From Candidatus Zixiibacteriota bacterium (lineage in GTDB: Bacteria > Zixibacteria > MSB-5A5 > GN15 > PGXB01): a stretch of 6,207 bases of DNA. Below the pieces are notes generated by a model. It worked only from the letters and a program-made list of their open reading frames with translations. It did no database searches and had not been told where the DNA came from. A program made the position numbers and the translations under genes. Where the stretch lies: the NCBI GenBank assembly GCA_024230695.1, contig JAAERC010000358.1:1-6207 (forward strand). Reading direction: 5' to 3'. Below, piece after piece: positions 1-5,978 of this stretch (its first letter is position 1; every line of letters begins with the position of its first letter).

Positions 1-543
1 ATTGACTATTTTAGAAACTGAATAGGAACGCTCGCGACCGCGAACATATGGCACAATACAATATGTACAAAAATTATTACAGCCACGAATAATCGATACA
101 TAGGCGGAATATTTGGAATCTCGACTTGGGGTAAAATCACTGGTTTCCTCAAAGCCAAGCTCGGTTTTTACCTCCGGAGTTGAATGTCGCGTATCTAACA
201 GCTTTGGTAGTCCCAACATCTGATCAGTACCCAAAATAAAGTCAACATAAGGCGCTCGTTCCAGAATTTGTCCGGCCATTCGCTGAGCCATACACCCGAC
301 AACGGCAATTATTTTGAAATTATCATCCTTTTTATATTTACTCAGATAACCCAATCGACCGAAAACACGTTCTTCCGCCTTTTGTCTGACCGAACAGGTA
401 TTAATTATTATAATATCCGCATTTTCATCGGATTCAACCGATTTATACCCACTTGCGTTCATCAATCCCGATAATGAGCCAGAGTCAGCTATATTCATCT
501 GGCCACCGAATGTAATAATTTTATATGTTCTAATCTTTATCAT
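1..543 (-). CDS. miaB: MiaB, tRNA-2-methylthio-N6-dimethylallyladenosine synthase, N-terminal part (cut by window edge)
   Basis: Reading the minus strand from ATG at 543-541 gives 181 codons, open to the left edge. Known role of the family: a cytoplasmic radical-SAM enzyme that adds a methylthio group to C2 of i6A37 in tRNAs reading UNN codons, using two [4Fe-4S] clusters. Seen: a UPF0004 domain at about residues 4-125 with the MiaB-type signature NTCSVRQKAEERVFGRLG (Cys50) and VVGCMAQR (Cys84). The radical-SAM motif RGCNNFCTYC follows (Cys155, Cys159, Cys162) and then IVPYVRGRERS. NTCSVR argues for MiaB rather than RimO or MtaB. Oddity: the usual TYGCQMN reads TFGGQMN, so the first auxiliary-cluster cysteine is Gly14 (GGC at 504-502, one base from TGC). 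AGGG at 556-553 lies 9 bases before the ATG and supports this start. The rest of the radical-SAM domain and the TRAM domain lie outside the window. Confidence 0.95.
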   Translation of the reverse strand, partial: MIKIRTYKIITFGGQMNIADSGSLSGLMNASGYKSVESDENADIIIINTCSVRQKAEERVFGRLGYLSKYKKDDNFKIIAVVGCMAQRMAGQILERAPYVDFILGTDQMLGLPKLLDTRHSTPEVKTELGFEETSDFTPSRDSKYSAYVSIIRGCNNFCTYCIVPYVRGRERSYSVSKIVN

Positions 544-552
544 CTTCAAATA

Positions 553-556
553 CCCT
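553..556 (-). promoter_or_regulatory. Ribosome binding site of miaB
   Basis: The minus strand reads AGCAGGG, then nine bases, then ATG at 543. This favours the ATG over an in-frame TTG two codons upstream (549-547), which would lie too close to the AGGG. Confidence 0.6.
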
Positions 557-592
557 GCTATTTCTACGGTAACAAATAATAATACATGAATA

Positions 593-620
593 GTTATATA
601 AAATCAGGAATTTCCCGCAA
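593..620 (-). promoter_or_regulatory. Weak candidate promoter for miaB
   Basis: On the minus strand TTGCGG (620-615) and TATAAC (598-593) are separated by 16 bases. The -10 matches the consensus at five of six positions, the -35 only at three. It lies just downstream of the terminator of the preceding gene, where a separate miaB promoter would be expected, and would give a leader of about 40 bases. The call rests mainly on position. Confidence 0.3.
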
Positions 621-631
621 GGGGATATTGA

Positions 632-656
632 TAAAACCTGCATTTCGCAGGTTTTA
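632..656 (-). terminator. Intrinsic terminator after the M1 peptidase gene
   Basis: There is a perfect 10-bp inverted repeat: TAAAACCTGC (632-641) and GCAGGTTTTA (647-656) around a five-base loop. Read on the minus strand the loop is GAAAT and the descending arm ends in a U run (GGTTTTATC). It sits 28 bases past the stop codon at 684-686 and before miaB. The flanking A/T tracts are nearly symmetrical, so it could also work on the plus strand, but no plus-strand gene reads into it. Confidence 0.85.
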
Positions 657-683
657 TTTTAAATTTGATAAGTAATAGATCAG

Positions 684-3008
684 CTATAGGACAACACAGC
701 CCAGTTCGGGATTGATACCGCCTTTATACTTATAATTTATCAAAAATACAACATCAAGAATATCAATTATACAATCGACATTAGGATCGGCGAGTTGAGG
801 AGCAGTTGGTGCAGCCCCGCCTTTATATTTGAAATTTATTAAAAATACAATATCAAGGATATTTACAATACTATCATCATTGGCGTCACCGGGCCAGCCA
901 ATCCCCTCATTAACCGTTAAGGAATATTCGCTTTCATCAAAGTATGAACTATAGGAGTCGTCAACTCGGACCATAAATGTAAAATCGCCAAACTCATCCG
1001 GCGCTCCTGATATTATTCCAGTTTGTGAATCAAGTGACAATCCTGATGGAAGGACACCATCAATAATTTGAAAGACATTATTGCCAGAACCGCCACGACA
1101 AATAAGCGTATCAAGATATTCATCATATTCATCAGCCGTATCAAGTGGAAAATGAAGAAGACTATAACTCCAGGGTATATTAAATCCCTTATTTAATATC
1201 CAATTCTCAGGATCGACAATGACACTGTCTGGAATTTCTGACGCGTTAAACATAAACGATTGTCTCATGGAATCATTAAAAACAGTAGTATCTAAGATAA
1301 CCTCATCGTTGGCAAAAAATCTTAATTCAACCGGCATATCAAAAACATCGGGACCATAGGTTTGTGTCTGGAGGAGCCTGTAACAGATCCAATATGAACC
1401 ATCACTTAAGTCCGGTTCAGCATAAAAAGTACTAGTATAAACAGGATATAATATTCCATATACCCAATCATTAAAAAATTCATTTAATTCGATTCCGGTA
1501 GAATTTTCGCAAACTTCAATAAATTCTTCTGTAGTCAGAGATCCATATTTATATTGTCCACCGGTGTAATCTTGGAGTAAATTAAAAAAGGCATCATCGC
1601 CAACATAATATCGAAGCATATGACATACCCAGGCACCTTTGTCATAAACCACAGTATTAAAAACATCATTGGCATTAGTGGTATCATAAATATAGACCGA
1701 TCGGTCATACCAATATTCCATACCACTCATATAGTCGCGATAATATTCGGCACCGTATTTTACCTCAAAATAAAGGGCCTCAGAATATGAGGCAAAACCC
1801 TCATTAAGCCAGATGTCATGCCAACTCTCGCATGTAATCATATCTCCCCACCACTGGTGGGCAAGTTCATGAGCAATAAGCGCCGGGCTTGTACCCCAAT
1901 CGCTGGGCATTGTCGAGGTGCAGGTTTGATGTTCCATGGCGCCGGTTACTTCCCAAAATGCATGACCATACTTTTCCTCTATAAATGGATATTGACAAAA
2001 CAGGTCAGAAAATATTTCTATAATTGAAGGTGTGACCTGAAGCCGAGGTTGAACATCCTCAAACATATCAGGATAAACATGATTGATTACTTCCATGGAA
2101 TCATTATCTCCATAATGGTACCAATCACTCCAAATAGTATATTCTGAGATTGCAATAGCGACCAGGTATGTCACAATTGGATAACCCATATGATAGCGGT
2201 ATTCAATATAACCGTTCACCCCATGAACCGGTCCAGCAAATAGTAAATCGCCAATTGATGAGCAATAGTACGGTTCTGGTACCGATACAATAATATCAAC
2301 CGAATCGGCCTTATCATCGGGACGATCCTTACATGGCCACCAACGACGGGAATCATACGGTTCACAATTTGAGTAGCAAACCGGTATGACACCATCACCA
2401 CCAAGTAATGAACGTTGGGTCCCAAAAGCCAGGCCATCACCATTCATTTTTCCATCGGCTGTCATATACCCGTATGGTGAATAAGGAGCCCCATGATACC
2501 GTACCGAGAATGAAAATTCATCATCCAAATTATATGTTTGGTCTAATTCTACTATCAGTTTATTATCATGATGTTCAAAACTCAGTGAGCCGCTTTCGGT
2601 ATAAACTGAATCAACAATAAGAGCCAAGCCAACAGGATAGCCATATTCATATGGCAAACTATCAACGAAGTCCAATTCCATCATATTTAGGCCAGTGATC
2701 GTAGATTTTGCGCTGACTAAAACGGTGGCACTATCAATATATTCATTTTCGATATCAATTGTGATTTTTAATTTATAATACAAAACATCATATTCGGATT
2801 GGTCGTAAAATGTAGTCCTGGTAGTATTCAACTTCGATCTCATACTCTCAAGTTTATTTGCCTTACCTGAGGCCAAAACGGCATGACTCTGTGATGCCGT
2901 CATAGTATCGGGATCAAGATGTAGAAATGGCATTTCGGAAACATCATCATATGCAAAAGAAGTAAGTGTTAAACCTACAATTATAAAAATAGTTAGAAAA
3001 AATCTCAT
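684..3008 (-). CDS. Secreted M1-family zinc aminopeptidase with Ig-like and C-terminal dockerin domains
   Basis: This 774-residue protein is a predicted exported metallopeptidase; the family removes N-terminal residues from peptides. Residues 1-19 form a Sec signal peptide, with likely cleavage after SFA. The N-terminal M1 beta domain starts near 65 and includes RRWWPCKDRPDDKA (221-234). The catalytic domain has GAMEHQT (356-362), the form of the GxMEN substrate motif with His for Asn that I recall from FCB-group M1 enzymes. It also has the zinc site HELAHQWW (His380, Glu381 base, His384) with WLNEGFA (Glu403), and YDKGA with the likely catalytic Tyr455. A beta domain at about 525-610 follows, and the large helical C-terminal domain of aminopeptidase N is absent. 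Residues about 625-698 resemble a putative Ig domain (GLSLDSQTGIISGAP). Residues 707-763 are two dockerin repeats with Ca2+ ligands in place: Asp708, Asn710, Asp712, Asn716, Asp719 and Asp741, Asn743, Asp745, Asp749, Asp752. The active site is complete and no frameshift is seen. It has its own promoter and terminator. The family is secure; the substrate is unknown. Confidence 0.93.
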   Translation of the reverse strand: MRFFLTIFIIVGLTLTSFAYDDVSEMPFLHLDPDTMTASQSHAVLASGKANKLESMRSKLNTTRTTFYDQSEYDVLYYKLKITIDIENEYIDSATVLVSAKSTITGLNMMELDFVDSLPYEYGYPVGLALIVDSVYTESGSLSFEHHDNKLIVELDQTYNLDDEFSFSVRYHGAPYSPYGYMTADGKMNGDGLAFGTQRSLLGGDGVIPVCYSNCEPYDSRRWWPCKDRPDDKADSVDIIVSVPEPYYCSSIGDLLFAGPVHGVNGYIEYRYHMGYPIVTYLVAIAISEYTIWSDWYHYGDNDSMEVINHVYPDMFEDVQPRLQVTPSIIEIFSDLFCQYPFIEEKYGHAFWEVTGAMEHQTCTSTMPSDWGTSPALIAHELAHQWWGDMITCESWHDIWLNEGFASYSEALYFEVKYGAEYYRDYMSGMEYWYDRSVYIYDTTNANDVFNTVVYDKGAWVCHMLRYYVGDDAFFNLLQDYTGGQYKYGSLTTEEFIEVCENSTGIELNEFFNDWVYGILYPVYTSTFYAEPDLSDGSYWICYRLLQTQTYGPDVFDMPVELRFFANDEVILDTTVFNDSMRQSFMFNASEIPDSVIVDPENWILNKGFNIPWSYSLLHFPLDTADEYDEYLDTLICRGGSGNNVFQIIDGVLPSGLSLDSQTGIISGAPDEFGDFTFMVRVDDSYSSYFDESEYSLTVNEGIGWPGDANDDSIVNILDIVFLINFKYKGGAAPTAPQLADPNVDCIIDILDVVFLINYKYKGGINPELGCVVL
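719..862 (-). repeat. DNA direct repeat encoding the two dockerin halves of the M1 protein
   Basis: Positions 719-763 and 818-862 are direct repeats offset by exactly 99 bases (33 codons). By hand alignment 39 of the first 45 bases agree, after which similarity falls. They encode NILDIVFLINFKYKGG and DILDVVFLINYKYKGG. Similarity this high at the DNA level points to a fairly recent internal duplication or gene conversion, beyond what protein-level constraint alone needs. Confidence 0.75.
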
Positions 3009-3014
3009 TAAATA

Positions 3015-3018
3015 CCTC
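3015..3018 (-). promoter_or_regulatory. Ribosome binding site of the M1 peptidase gene
   Basis: The minus strand reads CGAGG, then six bases (TATTTA), then ATG at 3008. This is ideal spacing, and the signal peptide begins at that ATG. Confidence 0.75.
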
Positions 3019-3111
3019 GATATGGTTTGTTGTTGGCAAAAATATTAAAATACCCAGTGAGGAATTGGGTTTCTTTATGTAATTCCTTTCCGCATATGGC
3101 AGTATCATATA

Positions 3112-3142
3112 AAGATACTTGTATATTGAATTATGTCAAGAA
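3112..3142 (-). promoter_or_regulatory. Predicted promoter of the M1 peptidase gene
   Basis: A perfect TTGACA -35 box (3139-3134) lies within TTCTTGACATAAT. After 16 bases comes TATCTT (3117-3112), four of six to the -10 consensus. The same 13-base stretch occurs upstream of the other minus-strand dockerin gene (5775-5787). The predicted transcript would start near 3105 and carry a leader of about 95 bases. The -35 is convincing; the -10 is only fair. Confidence 0.55.
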
Positions 3143-3161
3143 AATAGTGGTTGTTATTGAT

Positions 3162-3175
3162 TTCAATTAATTGAA
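3162..3175. promoter_or_regulatory. Perfect 14-bp palindrome, candidate operator
   Basis: TTCAATTAATTGAA is a perfect loop-free palindrome. It lies about 22 bases upstream of the -35 box of the M1 gene, roughly -57 to -70 from the predicted start, a position typical of activator sites. It could also be chance in AT-rich DNA; no known regulator is recognised. Confidence 0.35.
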
Positions 3176-3216
3176 GGTTTATTCAAATTAGAACCATATC
3201 AGGTCTTCAAAATAAA

Positions 3217-3245
3217 CAAACCGCCAATAAAAAAGTGGCGGTTTG
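3217..3245 (-). terminator. Intrinsic terminator after the Ig-repeat/dockerin gene
   Basis: There is a perfect 10-bp stem, CAAACCGCCA (3217-3226) with TGGCGGTTTG (3236-3245), around a nine-base loop. On the minus strand it is followed by TTTATTTTG. It begins 23 bases after the stop codon at 3269-3271, so this gene and the M1 gene are likely separate transcription units. Confidence 0.85.
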
Positions 3246-3268
3246 CATAAATTCAATATGATGATAAC

Positions 3269-5662
3269 TTAATATGGATTTCCACATAGGGGTGCGCCGC
3301 CTTTGTAAACGTAATCTAATGCTATTACAAGATCGACAACATCTATTTCCCCATCACAATTACAATCAGCGATTCTTGTAATTGGTAATGCAGGCGGTCC
3401 ATTTTTATAAATAAAATTCAGCAGATAAACTAAATCCAAAATATCAATGATCCCGTCAAAATTGCAGTCGCCAAAAAGTTCAAAAATCGATAACTCGCAA
3501 CTAACTACATATGGTGAATATATTGCCGTCGATGATTCAATCAGGATATCATCAAGATATACTCCCCGGTTAATTCCATGCCCTGAAGGCGTAAACCACA
3601 TATTCCACGGATACGATGTTGCCGGGTCAATTTCAACTGTCAACCATGGTGGAAGATATGTAAATTCCCAATCCATACAACCGGGATTCCCATTATTGAC
3701 TCCGAACCAGGAACTCTGTCCATACTTATTAATCTGCGCGGCAAATTTTATAAGTGGATGAGTAACAGCGGCCACAATGATTTCAGGATCTTCGGTGGCC
3801 TCCAGAATTGTCATTGTTACTGGGATTCTGATTGGACTGTTTATGGCATTTATGGCTGAGATATGCAATGTATCATAATAAATACCAACCGCCAAGCCCC
3901 TATATTCATAACTAAGACGGATTGAGGACGGAGCATCTCCGGTTGTTTGGCTGAGAGTTAACCAGTCGAACTTATGAGTAATATTAAATGAAAATGGCTC
4001 GTGCATACCGCCATCAATATTCAATAATTGAAACTGTAGTGGCTCGTCAAAAGTAGGCGAGCTGACACCCTGCCCGCACTCATAATATTCCATCTCAAAA
4101 GAAGATTTATCCACACCGATAACGGCTGGATCATCTGTAAAATGAAACAAAAATTCTACAAATTGGGGAGAATTGACCGCTTCATCGGAATATACCCAAA
4201 CGGTATCATAATAATCAGATCCAGCCTCGCCAATGGTTTTAAAATTAACCGTAACTTCCTGAGGAACTGATCCTGAAACCGGCGTGAGACCAATAATATG
4301 CCGGGAATCTTCTTCAAGATAATAATTCATCGTTCCGGCGCCACTATTAGAGATATTAAATGTTCGATCAGGGGCATAATCGACATTAGCAATAACAAAA
4401 ATATGCGTCGAATCTATCTCTATAACCGGCAGGTCAGAAGATATCTCCAACTGAACATAAGCCTTTTGAGGACTATTGTTTGCCAATGGGTCGCTGATAA
4501 CAACAGAATCGTAAAATAAACCATAAGATAAACCGGTAATATCAATTGACAATGTGACACTGCCGGCATTCAACCCAGAGGTCGGAGCAAGAGACAGCCA
4601 GCTTTCTGTATTGGAGGCTGTCCAATTCAAATCGGTGAATCCAATATTACTGACTGAAAGAAACTGATCAGTCGGATTTGACATTCCCGCAACAGCATTA
4701 AAAATAAAGTTTGTAGGAGTAATTTCAATTATCGGCGGTTGGTCCAATATCTCATACTCAACCGCAATTTTTAGAGGACTGTTTCCGGCTTCGGGGGCTA
4801 TTATACTAATTGTGTCATAATAAATACCCGCCGGAAGAGAGGTTGTAATAGGAACAACCTGAATAGTAACCGGGTCATCCTCCATTATCCCCGATGACGG
4901 GATAATACTCAACCATGAACTGGTTTTAATGGAAGACCAATCCAGATGATCCTGATCTCCGGTTTTTGCAATTGTAATAAATTGTTGATCTGGTAAGACA
5001 TCATCTATGTCAGCCTGATAAAATAAATAATCGGTATCAACAACCATATCAGGAACTGCCGCAAACTTAAAACAATATGGTCCTCCAAAATTTTGGACAG
5101 TTGGAAACAACCAATCCCAGCCCGATCCGCCCCAATCAGTGGAATCAATACAAAATTCGGCGATATCAGAACCGCCCAATGGCATATTAAAATGATATCG
5201 AAAACGGGTTAATAAATCGGTATCTGTTGGCAGCCAGCCATTTATAGTAGCCGTAGTATGGTTCACCGAGTCTGGCAAATTGCCATCCCAACTGGAAACA
5301 GTAATGGCACTCATCAATTGCCACATTCCGCCCTCTTCCCAACCATTCATTCTTTCAATAGGTCCAGTTCCACCCGGGTCGCCTCCCATGTCCAGCCAAT
5401 TGATGTTGACACCGTCAGTTTCAACACCATCAATTCGGCCAAAAAATCGCTGAGGATGACTATAACCGGTATGTTCAATACCATCATTATTGGCCATTTT
5501 CAGGTCCATATACATATCGATATTGGCCTTGTAGAAAGTTTCCGATAAAATCGGATGATAAAAAGTTTCCCCCGACATCTCTACAACAAATTCAATTGCC
5601 ATTATGGGGGATACAAATAGAATCACGGCCAGCAAAGCTGATAAGAAAGAAATCCTTTTCAT
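3269..5662 (-). CDS. Secreted multi-Ig (BACON-like) repeat protein with C-terminal dockerin
   Basis: A 797-residue exported protein of unknown function. Residues 1-22 are a Sec signal peptide, with likely cleavage after IMA. Residues about 23-205 form a domain I cannot name; it is rich in Trp and Gly and ends with FCIDST (170-175) and GGPYCF (193-198). Five Ig-like repeats of about 100 residues follow (about 206-308, 311-408, 412-510, 511-621, 626-728). Most show a WLS/WLT..P.SG strand and then a G.YYDT...I...A.NSP signature: YYDTISIIAPEAGNSP at 281, FYDSVVISDPLANNSP at 383, YYDTVWVYSDEAVNSP at 484, YYDTLHISAINAINSP at 595, and a degenerate VYLDD...IYSP copy at 701-717. This resembles BACON-type domains, which in other proteins bind carbohydrate or mucin or act as spacers. 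Residues 731-788 are two dockerin repeats with ligands Asp732, Asn734, Asp736, Asp740, Asp743 and Asp766, Asn768, Asp770, Asp774, Asp777. No catalytic motif is visible, so an adhesive or scaffold role is inferred. AGGAG five bases before the ATG fixes the start. Confidence 0.88.
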   Translation of the reverse strand: MKRISFLSALLAVILFVSPIMAIEFVVEMSGETFYHPILSETFYKANIDMYMDLKMANNDGIEHTGYSHPQRFFGRIDGVETDGVNINWLDMGGDPGGTGPIERMNGWEEGGMWQLMSAITVSSWDGNLPDSVNHTTATINGWLPTDTDLLTRFRYHFNMPLGGSDIAEFCIDSTDWGGSGWDWLFPTVQNFGGPYCFKFAAVPDMVVDTDYLFYQADIDDVLPDQQFITIAKTGDQDHLDWSSIKTSSWLSIIPSSGIMEDDPVTIQVVPITTSLPAGIYYDTISIIAPEAGNSPLKIAVEYEILDQPPIIEITPTNFIFNAVAGMSNPTDQFLSVSNIGFTDLNWTASNTESWLSLAPTSGLNAGSVTLSIDITGLSYGLFYDSVVISDPLANNSPQKAYVQLEISSDLPVIEIDSTHIFVIANVDYAPDRTFNISNSGAGTMNYYLEEDSRHIIGLTPVSGSVPQEVTVNFKTIGEAGSDYYDTVWVYSDEAVNSPQFVEFLFHFTDDPAVIGVDKSSFEMEYYECGQGVSSPTFDEPLQFQLLNIDGGMHEPFSFNITHKFDWLTLSQTTGDAPSSIRLSYEYRGLAVGIYYDTLHISAINAINSPIRIPVTMTILEATEDPEIIVAAVTHPLIKFAAQINKYGQSSWFGVNNGNPGCMDWEFTYLPPWLTVEIDPATSYPWNMWFTPSGHGINRGVYLDDILIESSTAIYSPYVVSCELSIFELFGDCNFDGIIDILDLVYLLNFIYKNGPPALPITRIADCNCDGEIDVVDLVIALDYVYKGGAPLCGNPY
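3296..3472 (-). other. Dockerin-coding segment of the Ig-repeat protein
   Basis: This segment encodes two EF-hand-like Ca2+ loops, DCNFDGIIDILD and DCNCDGEIDVVD, each followed by a helix ending in YKNG or YKGG. Extra cysteines (Cys733, Cys767, Cys769, Cys793) are not part of the dockerin consensus and may form disulfides. The protein ends eight residues after the second YKGG, so the dockerin is C-terminal, as is usual. Confidence 0.85.
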
Positions 5663-5667
5663 GTGTG

Positions 5668-5672
5668 CTCCT
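5668..5672 (-). promoter_or_regulatory. Ribosome binding site of the Ig-repeat/dockerin gene
   Basis: AGGAG on the minus strand, five bases before ATG at 5662. It is a strong site that fixes the start at the signal peptide. Confidence 0.8.
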
Positions 5673-5729
5673 ATTCAAGCGGTTAGTAAGGTATGTTACC
5701 TAATAAGAGACGAAGATTATTTACAAATT

Positions 5730-5810
5730 GTAAGTTATTTTACCTATTACTATTCAAATTAACACACTGATCTGATTATGTCAAGAATTATTTGAGGTAA
5801 AGTATTTTAC
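5730..5810. repeat. Two related GTAA...TTAC dyads, possible regulator sites
   Basis: GTAAGTTATTTTAC (5730-5743) and GTAAAGTATTTTAC (5797-5810) agree at 12 of 14 positions and are each partly self-complementary. They bracket the minus-strand -35 box at 5779-5784, and the second lies just upstream of the plus-strand -35 at 5820. TTACCT occurs at 5696-5701 and 5740-5745, and its complement AGGTAA at 5795-5800. AT-rich composition makes chance similarity possible. Confidence 0.35.
5756..5787 (-). promoter_or_regulatory. Predicted promoter of the Ig-repeat/dockerin gene
   Basis: A perfect TTGACA (5784-5779) lies within TTCTTGACATAAT, the stretch also found before the M1 gene. At a 17-base spacing the -10 position reads TAATTT, only three of six to consensus, so the -10 is doubtful. 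The predicted leader is roughly 85 bases. Confidence 0.5.
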
Positions 5811-5819
5811 AGTAATATC

Positions 5820-5847
5820 TTGACAAATATGGGTTACAACTTATATT
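5820..5847 (+). promoter_or_regulatory. Predicted promoter of the plus-strand secreted protein gene
   Basis: TTGACA (5820-5825), a 16-base spacer, then TATATT (5842-5847), five of six to the -10 consensus. The -35 is preceded by TC, giving TCTTGACA as in the two minus-strand promoters. The leader to ATG 5979 would be about 125 bases and includes two small hairpins. Confidence 0.6.
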
Positions 5848-5909
5848 AATATTATAGCAATATCTTCTTATTTAGGAATAGTCTTATTGGCTTAATAGCT
5901 ATCTGAAAA

Positions 5910-5923
5910 CCTGTCTAAACAGG
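5910..5923 (+). other. Small leader hairpin CCTGT-CTAA-ACAGG
   Basis: A perfect 5-bp stem with a four-base loop lies in the predicted 5' leader of the plus gene. No U run follows it directly, so it is not a terminator by itself. Confidence 0.35.
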
Positions 5924-5952
5924 ATTGAACTGAAAAAAGAAAGTTATTAACG

Positions 5953-5966
5953 CCGCGTTGTCGCGG
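5953..5966 (+). promoter_or_regulatory. GC hairpin directly abutting the Shine-Dalgarno site
   Basis: CCGCG-TTGT-CGCGG is a perfect all-GC 5-bp stem in otherwise AT-rich sequence. It ends at the base before AAGGAG. In the predicted mRNA it would stack against the ribosome binding site and could affect initiation or protect the 5' end. Confidence 0.45.
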
Positions 5967-5972
5967 AAGGAG
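5967..5972 (+). promoter_or_regulatory. Ribosome binding site of the plus-strand secreted protein gene
   Basis: AAGGAG, six bases before ATG at 5979. It is near-perfect in sequence and spacing and confirms the start of this partial gene. Confidence 0.85.
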
Positions 5973-5978
5973 TTGCTT

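Larger units (their letters stand above)
5663..5978. other. Divergent intergenic region, 316 bases, no gene
   Basis: No supportable open reading frame or RNA gene lies between the minus gene starting at 5662 and the plus gene starting at 5979. The region is very AT-rich. It holds back-to-back promoter candidates, a 13-bp inverted repeat AGGTA-TGT-TACCT (5689-5701), two related GTAA...TTAC dyads, and two short hairpins in the leader of the plus gene. Confidence 0.8.

Noticed and set aside
356..362. Met-Glu-His in the GAMEH motif of the M1 protein (residues 356-360) as a defective GAMEN
   Set aside because: Coordinates given here are residue numbers. As far as I recall, His in place of Asn is common among FCB-type M1 peptidases, and the zinc ligands, the base Glu381 and Tyr455 are intact, so the enzyme is probably active.
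268..474. Plus-strand open frame of 68 codons
   Set aside because: It lies wholly antisense to the conserved miaB coding region, has no family resemblance and is explained as a shadow frame.
547..549. In-frame TTG as an earlier miaB start
   Set aside because: It would leave only three bases between AGGG and the start codon; the ATG at 543 has normal spacing.
3052..3070. ACCCA...TGGGT hairpin near the start of the M1 gene
   Set aside because: The stem is only 5 bp with a nine-base loop. It is a possible leader structure but too weak to call a terminator or attenuator.
3447..3761. Plus-strand open frame of 104 codons
   Set aside because: It is antisense to the dockerin and fifth Ig repeat of a well-supported gene. 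I see no ribosome binding site or recognisable domain; long antisense frames are expected in AT-rich coding DNA.
5258..5548. Plus-strand open frame of 96 codons
   Set aside because: It is antisense to the N-terminal domain of the Ig-repeat protein and has no supporting signal or recognisable family.
684..5662. Single operon of the two dockerin genes
   Set aside because: A strong terminator at 3217-3245 and a separate promoter near 3112-3142 lie between them.
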